Shown: in pieces, positions 19,570 to 29,162 of the stretch | Layout of the letters: each line of letters begins with the position of its first letter | How positions within the stretch are numbered: position 1 is the stretch's first letter | NCBI GenBank assembly: GCA_905339165.1 | Contig: CAJPFH010000004.1 | Coordinates: forward strand, 62,001-126,000 | DNA from: Flavobacteriales bacterium | Lineage (GTDB): Bacteria > Bacteroidota > Bacteroidia > Flavobacteriales_E > Vicingaceae | DNA: 64,000 nt | Direction: 5' to 3' | The notes under the pieces: generated by a model | What the model was told of the DNA's origin: nothing | The model's input: the letters and a program-made list of their open reading frames with translations, nothing else | Database searches by the model: none | Translations under genes and position numbers: made by a program

Positions 19570-20514
19570 CTAAAAAAGTAAAAAAACATAGATTAAATAA
19601 TACAGAAACAGTATGGCTCCTTTTATGCGATTTAGCTTCAAGCCAAAAAACATAAGGGGAAAAAGTAGAAAAGATACGCCTAACATAAAATATATATCTG
19701 TGAAAAAAGAACTTTTTGAGATAGGAATGTCTTTGATTACCGCAGTAGTGCCTAATATAAAAAGGATGTTAAAAAGGTTTGAGCCAACTAAATTCCCTAT
19801 GGCAATATCGGATTGCTTTCTGAAAGCGGCTACGCAAGAAGTAATTAATTCGGGCACACTGGTACCAAAAGCTACAAGAGTAAGACCTATGATTCTTTCG
19901 CTTATTCCGTATCCTTTAGCAATGCCTACGGCTCCCTTGAGCAGAAACTCTGAACCAAACACCAACCCTACACAGCCTATAATTACAAAAAATATTGCTT
20001 TTAAAAAGGCTGTTCCTTTGGCCGATTCTATTATTTCTTCAGCCTCCTGATTACTTTCTGTTGCATTGTTTTTTTTCGATTGTACAATAATATAAACAGA
20101 AAAAGAGATTATGAAAAGAACAAAAACTACACCTTCCCAAAATTCTATTATTTCATTTAAAGAAAAAAGGTAGAGTAAAATGGATGCAATGAACATGGCT
20201 GGCCAGTCTAAACGCAGAGTAGCCAGTTGAATGCGAATAGGGAAAATTAAAGCGGTTAAACCAAGTATTATTGAGATATTAGCGATGTTAGACCCCACCA
20301 CATTGCCTACCGAAATTTCGGGATGCCCTTCTAATGCGGCTTTTATACTAACAAAGAGTTCGGGGGCAGAGGTGCCGGCAGATACAATGGTCATACCTAT
20401 CACTAAGGTAGAAACTTTGTATTTAATGGCTACTCCAACGGCACCTTTTACAAGAGCTTCGCCACTGAATATAAGCAAAACAAGACCTGCAACAAGCAGA
20501 AGCCAATCTAACAT
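19570..20514 (-). CDS. Calcium/sodium antiporter (YrbG/CaCA family)
   Basis: 314 residues with about 10 membrane helices and the two inverted alpha-repeats of the CaCA superfamily: VIGMTIVSAGTSAPELFVS with SVGNVVGSNIANI, and IIGLTLVAFGTSVPELITS with AIGNLVGSNLFNI. The Glu residues in the SAPEL/SVPEL motifs are the ion-binding acids. The family exchanges Ca2+ for Na+ across the inner membrane. It starts 1 base after the tatA stop, so both are very likely in one transcript. Confidence 0.95.
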   Translation of the reverse strand: MLDWLLLVAGLVLLIFSGEALVKGAVGVAIKYKVSTLVIGMTIVSAGTSAPELFVSIKAALEGHPEISVGNVVGSNIANISIILGLTALIFPIRIQLATLRLDWPAMFIASILLYLFSLNEIIEFWEGVVFVLFIISFSVYIIVQSKKNNATESNQEAEEIIESAKGTAFLKAIFFVIIGCVGLVFGSEFLLKGAVGIAKGYGISERIIGLTLVAFGTSVPELITSCVAAFRKQSDIAIGNLVGSNLFNILFILGTTAVIKDIPISKSSFFTDIYFMLGVSFLLFPLMFFGLKLNRIKGAILFLYYLIYVFLLF

Positions 20515-20515
20515 G

Positions 20516-20746
20516 TTAGTCTTTTAAATCTTTAGTAATATCAATATCATCGAGTGGATTAGATGTATTGTTTCTTATTTCTTTTTGAATATCGCTGGTA
20601 GCATTTTTAAATTCACGAATACCCTTACCCAGCCCACGTGCCAACTCCGGAATTTTTTTTGCTCCAAAAAAAATAATAATAAAAAGAAGTATTACAAAGA
20701 GTTCGCCTCCTCCAAGATTAAAGAAAAGTAATACGGTGTGATTCAT
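20516..20746 (-). CDS. tatA: Twin-arginine translocase subunit TatA/TatE
   Basis: 76 residues. One N-terminal membrane helix (ELFVILLFIIIFFGAKKIPELAR) with the FG dipeptide typical of TatA at its end, an amphipathic helix (GLGKGIREFKNATSDIQKEI) and an acidic tail. It forms the pore of the Tat system, which exports folded proteins. No tatC is in the window. It is followed by the exchanger gene 1 base later. Confidence 0.93.
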   Translation of the reverse strand: MNHTVLLFFNLGGGELFVILLFIIIFFGAKKIPELARGLGKGIREFKNATSDIQKEIRNNTSNPLDDIDITKDLKD

Positions 20747-20765
20747 ACTTTTTTTTGGGACAAAG

Positions 20766-21635
20766 CTAAGTAATTTTGTAGTTTTTGTATTCGCCTACTT
20801 TCCACCCTGTTTTCTTTTCTATCCAATGAAGAATTTTAAGTTTTAAGGGTAGTTTTATTTGAGTAGGGTCGAAACTAAACTTCCAATTTATTTTATTTAC
20901 TCTTTCCTGCATTACGTTGGGATGAGTTTCTTCAAATCTTTTTAAAATATCTATGGCCGTATAATCAAACTCATCGGCCATTTTAATGTTCTTTTTTACC
21001 CATTCATCATTATGCCACATTTTATGAAAGTGTTCTTGTTTGGCTTGCTGATATTTAGGATGTTTTACCCATCCATAATGATAAATGTATGCCTCTATGG
21101 GTTTTACTTTTAGCTTTTGGTTATTTTTTCTAAATCCTTGGGCATCTTTGTACGAGCGTATTTGCTTATTGTTTTTTATTATTCTTATTTCTTTTCTGTA
21201 CCACTTTCTGCTATCTCCCACATAATCGTACGAGCCGTAGAAATGCAGGTATTTAAACAGCAAACCCTCTACCTTGGAATGGTTTGCATATTTTTTCATT
21301 GCCGATTTTATGGTGTCAAAATATTTTTCATGAATCAGTTCATCGCTTTGAATGTAAATAGCCCAGGTATACTCATCAGGTATCGCATCTAATGCTTTAT
21401 TGGTTTCAATGGCAAGCACCTTTCCTCCTTCACGTAAGTTATCATCCCACACCGAATGAATAATTTGAATTTTATCGGAAGGAATAGATTGAATGAGTTC
21501 CAATGTGCCATCTGTGCAATTTCCGATAGAAACAATAAATTTATCGCACAGCGGAAGTACCGAAGTAATGGACTCTACCACCGGATAATCGAACTTTACT
21601 GCATTTCGTATAATGGTAAATCCGCAAACTTTCAT
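20766..21635 (-). CDS. Family 2 glycosyltransferase (GT-A)
   Basis: 289 residues. It begins with MKVCGFTIIRNAVKFDYPV, a GT2 N-terminus, followed by SIGNCTDGTLELI and, near residue 112, YIQSDELIHEKY with the acidic metal-binding site in the DXD position. No membrane helix. It probably transfers a sugar to a surface polysaccharide or glycolipid; donor and acceptor are unknown and no other polysaccharide genes are adjacent. It lies between purB (26 bases) and tatA (19 bases) on the same strand. Confidence 0.85.
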   Translation of the reverse strand: MKVCGFTIIRNAVKFDYPVVESITSVLPLCDKFIVSIGNCTDGTLELIQSIPSDKIQIIHSVWDDNLREGGKVLAIETNKALDAIPDEYTWAIYIQSDELIHEKYFDTIKSAMKKYANHSKVEGLLFKYLHFYGSYDYVGDSRKWYRKEIRIIKNNKQIRSYKDAQGFRKNNQKLKVKPIEAYIYHYGWVKHPKYQQAKQEHFHKMWHNDEWVKKNIKMADEFDYTAIDILKRFEETHPNVMQERVNKINWKFSFDPTQIKLPLKLKILHWIEKKTGWKVGEYKNYKIT

Positions 21636-21661
21636 TTTAGAAATCTTTTTTATTTTTTGTT

Positions 21662-23011
21662 TTAAAAAGAAATCGTACCGATATAATTATGCGGTGTTAT
21701 TTTTTTTAACTCTGTCTTGGTTGCATCGGGCACCTCTAGCGAATCTATAAATTCGTGTAACCGTTGAGCATTTATTTTTTCATTTTTTCTGGTAAGGTTC
21801 TTTAACAGTTCGTAAGGATTATCAAAACCGTCTCTGCGCAAAATAGTTTGAATTGCCTCGGCTACTACCGCCCAGTTATTTTCTAAATCCTCGTCTATTT
21901 TTTGCTTATTGAGCAACAGTTTGCTCAATCCTTTTTTTAAGGAGTGTAGAGCAATAAGGCTGTGCGATAAAGGGGTGCCCACTGCACGCAAAACAGTGGA
22001 GTCGGTTAAATCGCGTTGCAACCTAGAAACAGGTAGTTTGGCACTTAGGTGTTCGTACAATGCATTTGCAATTCCTATATTGCCTTCAGAATTTTCAAAA
22101 TCAATAGGATTTACCTTGTGTGGCATGGCAGAGGAACCCACTTCTCCTTCTTTTATTTTTTGTTTAAAATAATCCATAGAAATGTACGTCCACATATCGC
22201 GATTTAAATCGAGCAAAATGGTGTTTATTCTTTTTAAGGCATCGAACAAGGCCGCCATGTTATCGTAGTGTTCTATTTGAGTGGTGGTTTGCGAACGTTG
22301 AAGTTGAAGAGTTTGATTTACGAAATGGTTAGCTACATCTACCCAGTTTACCTGAGGGTATGCTACGGTATGAGCATTAAAATTTCCGGTGGCTCCTCCG
22401 AATTTTGCAGAGTACGGAATTGTGCTTATCAAATTAATCTGGGCTTCTATTCTTTCGGCAAAAACATACATTTCTTTTCCCATAGTAGTGGGAGATGCCG
22501 GCTGCCCGTGCGTGCGGGCAAGCATTGGTATATGTTTCCACTCGTACGAATATTGTTTTATCTGTTCTGTTATTTCTTTCAGCAATGGAAAATACACTTC
22601 GTTCATCGCTTCCTTTATGCTTAACGGAATGGCCGTATTATTAATATCCTGAGAGGTTAAGCCAAAATGCACAAACTCTGAATATTTTTTTAATCCAAGG
22701 TTTTCTAATTTCTGTTTTATATAATACTCTACTGCTTTTACATCATGATTGGTGGTTTTCTCAATTTCTTTTACCACCATCGCCTCTGCCGGTGTAAAAG
22801 AGGTGTATATTTCTTTAAGAGCCGCGTATTGGGTTTTATCAAAATCTTTTAATTGAGGCAAAGGTATTTCGCACAAGGTTATAACGTACTCTATTTCTAC
22901 TCTTATTCTGTATTTTATTAGGGCATATTCCGAAAAATACTTACCTAATTCTTTGGTTTGATTATGATATCGCCCATCTATCGGAGAAATGTTTAACAGT
23001 GCAAATTGCAT
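21662..23011 (-). CDS. purB: Adenylosuccinate lyase
   Basis: 449 residues. It cleaves SAICAR in purine synthesis and adenylosuccinate to AMP. It is of the E. coli-like type, starting with FALLNISPIDGRYHNQT; the fumarase-superfamily signature GSSAMPHKVNPIDFEN carries the catalytic flexible loop, and RTHGQPASPTTMGKE and HFGLTSQDINNTA are also present. The ATG is at 23011, divergent from the EI24 gene across 54 bases, which must hold both promoters; I could not pick a clear consensus there. Confidence 0.97.
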   Translation of the reverse strand: MQFALLNISPIDGRYHNQTKELGKYFSEYALIKYRIRVEIEYVITLCEIPLPQLKDFDKTQYAALKEIYTSFTPAEAMVVKEIEKTTNHDVKAVEYYIKQKLENLGLKKYSEFVHFGLTSQDINNTAIPLSIKEAMNEVYFPLLKEITEQIKQYSYEWKHIPMLARTHGQPASPTTMGKEMYVFAERIEAQINLISTIPYSAKFGGATGNFNAHTVAYPQVNWVDVANHFVNQTLQLQRSQTTTQIEHYDNMAALFDALKRINTILLDLNRDMWTYISMDYFKQKIKEGEVGSSAMPHKVNPIDFENSEGNIGIANALYEHLSAKLPVSRLQRDLTDSTVLRAVGTPLSHSLIALHSLKKGLSKLLLNKQKIDEDLENNWAVVAEAIQTILRRDGFDNPYELLKNLTRKNEKINAQRLHEFIDSLEVPDATKTELKKITPHNYIGTISF

Positions 23012-23065
23012 GATATTTTCTTTATTTTGTAAACTACAATAAAATACGAAATTACATAATTATTG

Positions 23066-23857
23066 ATGGAAGTAAACAGAATAAATTCTCAGTGGGATTA
23101 TTTTAAAATGGGTTTCCATTCTTATTTTAAAGCCATTGAACTAATATTTTCTACCCACTTATGGCTGTATTTTTTATTTCCTGTTTTTTTAAATGTACTG
23201 CTTTTTTTTGGAGGATATGCCTTTATAAGCGGCCTATCTGAAAACGTGTTTGAATATATTACCAATTGGATTGGCAAAGGAACCCATTCTGAAAATTCGT
23301 GGATTCCGGTCTTTTTATATTGGTTTGTTTGGATTGTTTTTAAAATACTTTATTTTTTAGTATTTGCCTACTTTGGAGGATATATTGTGCTGATTTTACT
23401 ATCACCGGTTTTGGCGTTCCTATCGGAAAAATGCGAAGAAAAAATAACAGGAAAAGTGTACCCCTTTAATACCGATGAATTCGTTCGAAATATTATTCGT
23501 GGTATTATCATTTCCCTTCGCAATATGCTTTTGCAAACGCTGTACTCTGTGGCTACTTTTATTCTAAGTTTTATTCCGGTAATTGGCTTTTTAATGCCTT
23601 TTGCCATGTTTTTTATTGCCTCTTATTTTTACGGATTTGCTTTTTTAGACTATAACCTCGAACGCAGGAAAATGAGTATTTCTAAAAGCGTTTTATTTAT
23701 GAAAAAAAGAAGAGGATTGGCCATTTCAAACGGATTTGTATTCTCTCTTTTTATGCTGATTCCTTTTTGTGGTATCAGTTTAGCCGGATTCGCAGCCATT
23801 GTATCGGTAGTAGCCGGAACCATTTCCGTTCAACAATCAGAAAACCAAAACGCATGA
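23066..23857 (+). CDS. EI24/CysZ-like integral membrane protein
   Basis: 263 residues from the ATG at 23066 (a TTG one codon earlier is also in frame). Several long membrane helices (LYFLFPVFLNVLLFFGGYAF, ILYFLVFAYFGGYIVLILLS, IPVIGFLMPFAMFFIASYFY) and the motif YGFAFLDYNLERRKMS, typical of the EI24/CysZ family. CysZ members are sulfate permeases, but others are uncharacterised; no sulfate genes are adjacent. The stop overlaps the mqnA ATG by 4 bases (ATGA), so the two are translationally coupled. Confidence 0.8.
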   Translation: MEVNRINSQWDYFKMGFHSYFKAIELIFSTHLWLYFLFPVFLNVLLFFGGYAFISGLSENVFEYITNWIGKGTHSENSWIPVFLYWFVWIVFKILYFLVFAYFGGYIVLILLSPVLAFLSEKCEEKITGKVYPFNTDEFVRNIIRGIIISLRNMLLQTLYSVATFILSFIPVIGFLMPFAMFFIASYFYGFAFLDYNLERRKMSISKSVLFMKKRRGLAISNGFVFSLFMLIPFCGISLAGFAAIVSVVAGTISVQQSENQNA

Positions 23858-24600
23858 AAGAAAACATTTCACTCGTTTCGTATTTAAACACATTGCCCTT
23901 TATATACGGACTAGAAAACAGCCCCTTAAAAGACAACATTAATATCATAAAAAATATTCCCTCACAATGTGCCGAAGTGTTGAAACAAGGCCAAGCAAAC
24001 ATTGGATTAGTGCCGGTGGCCGAATTAACCACATTATCGGGGTTTAATATAGTTACCGATTATTGTATAGGATCCGAAAATACTGTAAAAAGTGTACTAC
24101 TCCTATCCGATGTGCCACTCCATGAAATTGAATCTGTAGAACTCGATTATCAATCGAAAACATCTAACAACCTAATAAAAATTTTAGCCAAAGAACTTTG
24201 GAATAAAAATTTTACCTACATCAACACAAGTCCAGATTACACGAAGGTTTTCAAAGAAAATACCGCTTCTTTAATAATTGGCGACCGAGCCTTATTAATG
24301 GCTAAAAGATACCCGTACCAATACGATTTGGCCGAAGAATGGAAAAAGCTAACCGACTTACCCTTTGTGTTTGCCGTATGGGTTGCCAACAAAAATATTT
24401 CGGAACCCTTTTTAAACGATTTTACCAATGCCCTTCAATTTGGAATTCAGAACATAAGCAAAGCCGTAGCTTCCTGTCCATTTAACAATGAATTTAAAAA
24501 AATAACAGAATCCTATTTAAAAAATAACATCAGCTACCCTTTCAATGCACAAAAAAAACAAGCTTTGGAGCTTTTTATCGGCAAACTAACAGCTTTTTAA
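23854..24600 (+). CDS. mqnA: Chorismate dehydratase MqnA (futalosine menaquinone pathway)
   Basis: 248 residues from the ATG at 23854; a longer frame to 23767 lies inside the preceding gene and is not credible. Family features: ISLVSYLNTLPFIYGL, NIGLVPVAELTTL, LIIGDRALLMA and DLPFVFAVWVANK. The enzyme converts chorismate to 3-enolpyruvyl-benzoate, the first step of futalosine-dependent menaquinone synthesis. No other mqn gene is in the window. Confidence 0.9.
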   Translation: MKENISLVSYLNTLPFIYGLENSPLKDNINIIKNIPSQCAEVLKQGQANIGLVPVAELTTLSGFNIVTDYCIGSENTVKSVLLLSDVPLHEIESVELDYQSKTSNNLIKILAKELWNKNFTYINTSPDYTKVFKENTASLIIGDRALLMAKRYPYQYDLAEEWKKLTDLPFVFAVWVANKNISEPFLNDFTNALQFGIQNISKAVASCPFNNEFKKITESYLKNNISYPFNAQKKQALELFIGKLTAF

Positions 24601-24630
24601 TTATTCTCGGCTCGTAAATTCATAATTTAT

Positions 24631-24638
24631 TATATTTG
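24631..24638 (+). promoter_or_regulatory. Candidate -7 element before the TPR/PD40 gene at 24664
   Basis: TATATTTG fits TAnnTTTG and ends 25 bases before the ATG at 24664. No convincing TTG at the expected distance. Confidence 0.4.
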
Positions 24639-24663
24639 TAAGCAATCCTAAAAACTTAAATCA

Positions 24664-26298
24664 ATGAGAGGTTTCCTGATTATAATTACGTTTTTACTTT
24701 TTGTTGCTATTCCTTCGGCTTTTTCGCAAGCAGAAGAAACGGCTTCAAAAAAAATAAAAGGAAAACATAAAATAAAGATGTCGCAGGCCCGGCACGAATA
24801 TTTGAACGGAAATCCTCGCGTTGCACTAAATCTTTTCAGAGAAGTACACAGAGATATACCCAAAAACGCAACCGTTAACTATCGTATTGCCGAATGTCAT
24901 TACGCTATTAACAACAAAGAATTAGCGGTAGAGTACTTTAAAAATGCTCTTTCTCTAAATGAAAAAGTAGATAAACAAGCCTATTTTTGGTACGGAATGT
25001 CTTTGCACCGAAACGGGCAACTTGACGAGGCTTTCTCGGCATTTGAAAAATTTAAAGCTACGGCAAAACCTGCTCAATTGAAACAAACCCATGCAGACCA
25101 TTACATTGCACAGATAAACGAAGCCAAACTACAAATGTCCAAACCAATAAATGTTTCGCTTAAAAATTTGGGCGAAAATGTAAACTCTCGTTTTGACGAT
25201 TATTCCCCCTCCATTACAGCTGACGGAAAAACGATGATTTTTACCTCACGCAGGCCCGATACACAAGGCGGAAAAGTAGATGAAAAGAGCGACAATAAAT
25301 ATTTCGAAGATATTTACATTTCTCACTTCGATGAAAAAGAAAATACATGGTCGGAAGCTGAACCTATTCCAGGAAAAATTAATACAGTAGGACATGATGC
25401 CAGTTTGGGCATTTCGAAAGACGGCTCTATGATATTTGTTTACCGAAACGATGGAAATCTATACATTGGCGATATCTTTCTTTCAAAGATTTCTGTAAGT
25501 TCTAACAAATGGAGTACTCCCAAACCATTGAGCAAAACCGTTAATTCCAGTTATTTTGAAAGCTCTGCAAGCCTTAGTCCAGATGGAAAAACACTCTATT
25601 TTGTAAGCGAACGCCCAAAAGGCTCAGTAGGCCATGCCGATATTTATATGAGCAAACGCATTTCTAAATACAACTGGACTGAACCCAAAAACCTTGGCCC
25701 GGTTATTAATTCGAAAGAAGACGAAATTTCTGTTTTTATTCACCCCGATGGAAAAACCTTATTTTTTAGTTCTAAAGGAAATAAAAGCATGGGCGGATAC
25801 GATATTTTTATGTCTAGAATGAATGACGACAGCACATGGACAGAGCCTATGAACCTCGGATACCCCATTAATACCGTTGATGATGACTTACACTTTGTAC
25901 TTTCGGCCGATTATAAAACAGCCTATTACTCCTCTATTAGGCCTGAAGGAATGGGCGAAAGAGACCTTTATGAAATAGATTTCTCTCATTATGATATCAT
26001 GCAAGGAATGGGAGCAAAACTTTCTATCTTAAAAGGTAAGGTATTAATAAACGACACGTCTCTCACCAACATTCCAAAAATAGAAATTACCGATTCTGAA
26101 ACAGGCAAAACCATATTTGCTATAGAAACCGATGATGAAAGCAGGGAATATTTTATAACTCTAACCGGAGATAAAAAATATAAAGTTACTGCCTCAGCCT
26201 CCGGCCACAAATCGGTAACAGAAGAGATGTATATCCCCTACACTACCGAAAAGACTTTTGTAATGGAAAAAGTGTTTGATTTGCCTCCCACACCCTAA
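24664..26298 (+). CDS. TPR/PD40 envelope protein without OmpA domain
   Basis: 544 residues: signal peptide (MRGFLIIITFLLFVAIPSAFSQ), TPR-like helices (about 40-155), a PD40 propeller (about 165-440; repeats such as DGKTLYFVSERPKGSVGHADIYMS and DGKTLFFSSKGNKSMGGYDIF), and a C-terminal carboxypeptidase-regulatory-like domain (about 455-540). The OmpA peptidoglycan-binding tail of PorE-like relatives is absent. It is likely exported to the periplasm. It is closest in layout to the gene at 53702. Function unknown; an accessory of an envelope machine is an inference. Confidence 0.8.
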   Translation: MRGFLIIITFLLFVAIPSAFSQAEETASKKIKGKHKIKMSQARHEYLNGNPRVALNLFREVHRDIPKNATVNYRIAECHYAINNKELAVEYFKNALSLNEKVDKQAYFWYGMSLHRNGQLDEAFSAFEKFKATAKPAQLKQTHADHYIAQINEAKLQMSKPINVSLKNLGENVNSRFDDYSPSITADGKTMIFTSRRPDTQGGKVDEKSDNKYFEDIYISHFDEKENTWSEAEPIPGKINTVGHDASLGISKDGSMIFVYRNDGNLYIGDIFLSKISVSSNKWSTPKPLSKTVNSSYFESSASLSPDGKTLYFVSERPKGSVGHADIYMSKRISKYNWTEPKNLGPVINSKEDEISVFIHPDGKTLFFSSKGNKSMGGYDIFMSRMNDDSTWTEPMNLGYPINTVDDDLHFVLSADYKTAYYSSIRPEGMGERDLYEIDFSHYDIMQGMGAKLSILKGKVLINDTSLTNIPKIEITDSETGKTIFAIETDDESREYFITLTGDKKYKVTASASGHKSVTEEMYIPYTTEKTFVMEKVFDLPPTP

Positions 26299-26299
26299 G

Positions 26300-26767
26300 T
26301 TATTCTTTGCTCTTTTTCCAGGGTAATTCATTTATAATACTTTCTACAAAAAGCTCAAAATCCTTTAGTTCTTGAGGAGCTTGGTAACGGTTTTCTATTC
26401 TTTTGTTCTTTCCGTTAAAATAAAGTTCTGTAATAGTGGCCGGTATATCGGTTATTCCCGGGTGATTGTAACTATTCTCTAATGAAAAATAATTAATTTC
26501 TGTGGCTTTCTTTTTTATTAATTCCATTCTTCCGGCATCCATTACAGACTCATACTTACCTATTTTTTCTACAAAGTTTTTTCCTTCGTAAATACAATAT
26601 CCGTTGGAATAAATAATGAGTTTGTAATTTTCGCATGTTCCATAGCAAGGAGTTCTTTCGAGCGTAAAAAAAATATTTTCAGCAGAAACATCCGTTTGAT
26701 TTATGTTTCTTTTTGAATGGCAGGCTACAAAAATTAATGTGCCACATAGAATAATTAATGCTTTCAT
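26300..26767 (-). CDS. DUF6438 lipoprotein
   Basis: 155 residues. Signal with lipobox-like LIFVACHS (Cys16). The mature part has the DUF6438 hallmarks: IFFTLERTPCYGTCENYKLIIYSNGYCIYEG, and TELYFNGKNKRIENRY. Probably an envelope-anchored protein of unknown role. It ends 1 base from the convergent TPR/PD40 gene stop. The patatin-Omp85 gene is immediately downstream (30 bases) of nothing shared; the two face the same strand and could share a transcript. Confidence 0.78.
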   Translation of the reverse strand: MKALIILCGTLIFVACHSKRNINQTDVSAENIFFTLERTPCYGTCENYKLIIYSNGYCIYEGKNFVEKIGKYESVMDAGRMELIKKKATEINYFSLENSYNHPGITDIPATITELYFNGKNKRIENRYQAPQELKDFELFVESIINELPWKKSKE

Positions 26768-26797
26768 GAAAAATAAATTTCAAAAACCATACCCAAC

Positions 26798-29077
26798 TTA
26801 ATCGAAGGCACTTTTGTTAAATATTAAAAATCCAAAATGGAAGAGTAAACTCCAGTGATCTTCAAACTTATCGTAATAGTTTAAATTAAGAGCAATAGGA
26901 CCAAGCGGGGTGTGATACACTAAGGCAGACGATGCAATAAAATAACGCATAGAAATATCGGGGCCATACAGTGCTTTATTTAGCGTATTGCTCCATATTT
27001 CGTTATAGGGTTGAAAAACATAGCCCTCTAACCGCAGGTGAAACTTAGAAGTAAATGCAAAAATATTTTTTATACCAAAAGCCCCGTAGGCATGTGCTCT
27101 GAATTTTTCTTGAAACAATGTTTTGGCCTCCGGAATAGGCTGAAAAGCAGAAGCCGCAAGAACGGTGGCTGTGTAATTTTCAAAAAACGGCTGATTGGAA
27201 TATACCATTTCTGCAAGAATACCAAAGCGAACAGGACTTTTACGAATAAAATATTTTTCGTACTTCAGTTTTACAATGGCCCACTCGTGTGCCCAAAAAT
27301 AGTTTTTTCTCTCTACCGATGTAGAACCCGGCAATGTATATTCCTGCCCCTCAACAAAACGCAATTTTATGCCAAGGTAACTTCCAATGCTTGGGTATTG
27401 TATTCTGTCTAGCGAATTTCTTTCAAAACGGGCGAAAACAGAGTAACCGCTAAACGATGTTTTATCTGTGGTATCGGTTTGTAAGAATTGTTTCGTTTGA
27501 TAGTAATTGTATTTCAAATCGGCCCAAGTGACTCCAAAGGAAAACTTATTTTTATTTCCCACGGGGAGTGCTAATTCGTTTTCAAAATAGGTATCACCCA
27601 TAACCAAAAAAGAAGGTTTTACATCTTCAAAAAATGTATTGCTGCTTTTAAAAAAATCCCACTTATTAAGCGTAAATCGGGAATACAAATACATGGGTAT
27701 TCTGAAATTAAAATCTAACCGAACACCGGCCGAAGCAGAACTGTAGAACTTGCCAAAATACGAGTTGGCATTAAGTGTAAGTGCCACCCTGCCCAAATAA
27801 TTATACTGCAGGCCAACAAAACCTTGATTGATTGGACGAGATGAAAAATTGCCTCCAAAACTTACAAATAAATCTTTTTCTTTTTTTACGTCAATTTTTA
27901 GCTTGTAAAATCCGGTTATGGGGTTATAAAATGCCTGTGGGTAAATTTGTTTTATCTTGTCTTCAGAACTAAGCCTCATGTAGTAAGGTTCTAATTCGTT
28001 AACAGACATGTTTTCGTTTTTAAAACGGAGAGAGCGTATAATGTATTTAGATTGGGCACTATCTATGCCGGAAGCATAAATTTTTTCGAAGATAAGCGGG
28101 GGTTGTTTCTCTCTGAAAGCGGTTCTCTTTTTTTCTCTTTCTTCCGGATTGGCAATGGCAATAAAGCAACTTTTTATACTATCTATTTTTGCCAAGGTAT
28201 TTTTGTATCCGTTTGCAATCAGTTCCTTGTTCTTAGAAAAATCGAATACAGAAACATTATCGGTTTCCGGTTCAATCATAGTGCCGGCTTCACACTGTAA
28301 GGTATAATCGGTGTTATGAACCAAAATGGTTTTTATCTGAGAAAGCAAGTTATCTTCATCAGGCTCCGGATAGTTATATGATACATTGCTGCCTATTATA
28401 TAATCGGGCATAAAATCGTTGTACATTACGTTGGAAGGGAAATTATTATAAATACCTCCGTCAAAAAGTAATCTTCCGTTTATTTTTAATGGTTTAATAT
28501 AAAAAGGGTAAGTCATCGAAGCACGTACCAATGTAGGCAAATCGCCTTCGTTAAATACGACCGATTTACGACTCACTAAATCAGCTGCAACACAACGAAA
28601 AGGTATATACAAACTATCGAAATTATAGTTGGCAGCAGCCGCAGCGGGAGCCATTAACTTCATTAAGGCAAAATCGATGGGTACAGGAGAAATTAAATTG
28701 GTAGGAAGATTGGTTTCCCAAATAGAATCTAAACTAAACTTAAAGGTTACCCATCCGGCATCGTCTTCTTTTTTACGAAGAAAATAATCGTACTTGGTAT
28801 CTATTTCGCCTTTAGCCCACTGCTGAAATTTTTCGGAAAGAAATATTTCTTCAATTTCGGTAGGAGAATATCCCGATGCATACAGTCCGCCAATTAACGC
28901 TCCCATTGAGGTACCGGTAATGTAATCTATGGGAATATTATTTTCTTCCAATGCCTTAAGCACACCAATATGTGCTACTCCACTGGCTCCACCACCACTT
29001 AGTACTACCCCTACTTTTTGTGCATAAAATGACTTACAAACCGTTAATAAAACAGAAATCAATAACGGGCGAAGCAT
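26798..29077 (-). CDS. Patatin-like phospholipase with Omp85/BamA-type barrel (type Vd-like)
   Basis: 759 residues from the ATG at 29077 (a TTG seven codons earlier is possible). Signal peptide, then a patatin lipase domain (about 20-230): oxyanion-hole GGGASG, nucleophile motif GTSMG, and DGGIYNNFP with the catalytic Asp. A POTRA-like stretch (about 330-400) precedes a beta-barrel domain to the end (FVGLQYNYLGRVALTLNANSY through GPIALNLNYYDKF). This matches PlpD-like proteins, in which the lipase is carried by its own barrel to the outer membrane. A good promoter lies at 29120-29149. Confidence 0.92.
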   Translation of the reverse strand: MLRPLLISVLLTVCKSFYAQKVGVVLSGGGASGVAHIGVLKALEENNIPIDYITGTSMGALIGGLYASGYSPTEIEEIFLSEKFQQWAKGEIDTKYDYFLRKKEDDAGWVTFKFSLDSIWETNLPTNLISPVPIDFALMKLMAPAAAAANYNFDSLYIPFRCVAADLVSRKSVVFNEGDLPTLVRASMTYPFYIKPLKINGRLLFDGGIYNNFPSNVMYNDFMPDYIIGSNVSYNYPEPDEDNLLSQIKTILVHNTDYTLQCEAGTMIEPETDNVSVFDFSKNKELIANGYKNTLAKIDSIKSCFIAIANPEEREKKRTAFREKQPPLIFEKIYASGIDSAQSKYIIRSLRFKNENMSVNELEPYYMRLSSEDKIKQIYPQAFYNPITGFYKLKIDVKKEKDLFVSFGGNFSSRPINQGFVGLQYNYLGRVALTLNANSYFGKFYSSASAGVRLDFNFRIPMYLYSRFTLNKWDFFKSSNTFFEDVKPSFLVMGDTYFENELALPVGNKNKFSFGVTWADLKYNYYQTKQFLQTDTTDKTSFSGYSVFARFERNSLDRIQYPSIGSYLGIKLRFVEGQEYTLPGSTSVERKNYFWAHEWAIVKLKYEKYFIRKSPVRFGILAEMVYSNQPFFENYTATVLAASAFQPIPEAKTLFQEKFRAHAYGAFGIKNIFAFTSKFHLRLEGYVFQPYNEIWSNTLNKALYGPDISMRYFIASSALVYHTPLGPIALNLNYYDKFEDHWSLLFHFGFLIFNKSAFD

Positions 29078-29119
29078 TTTTATTATAGAGGGGTGCAAGA
29101 TTTATAAAATTACAATCTC

Positions 29120-29149
29120 CAAATATAATTACTTACACTTAATTGACAA
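29120..29149 (-). promoter_or_regulatory. Bacteroidota-type promoter for the patatin gene
   Basis: On the minus strand TTG (29147-29149), exactly 19 bases, then TATATTTG (29120-29127). It matches the TTG-N19-TAnnTTTG consensus in both parts and spacing, 42 bases before the ATG at 29077. Confidence 0.62.
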
Positions 29150-29162
29150 TAAGTAATAGTAC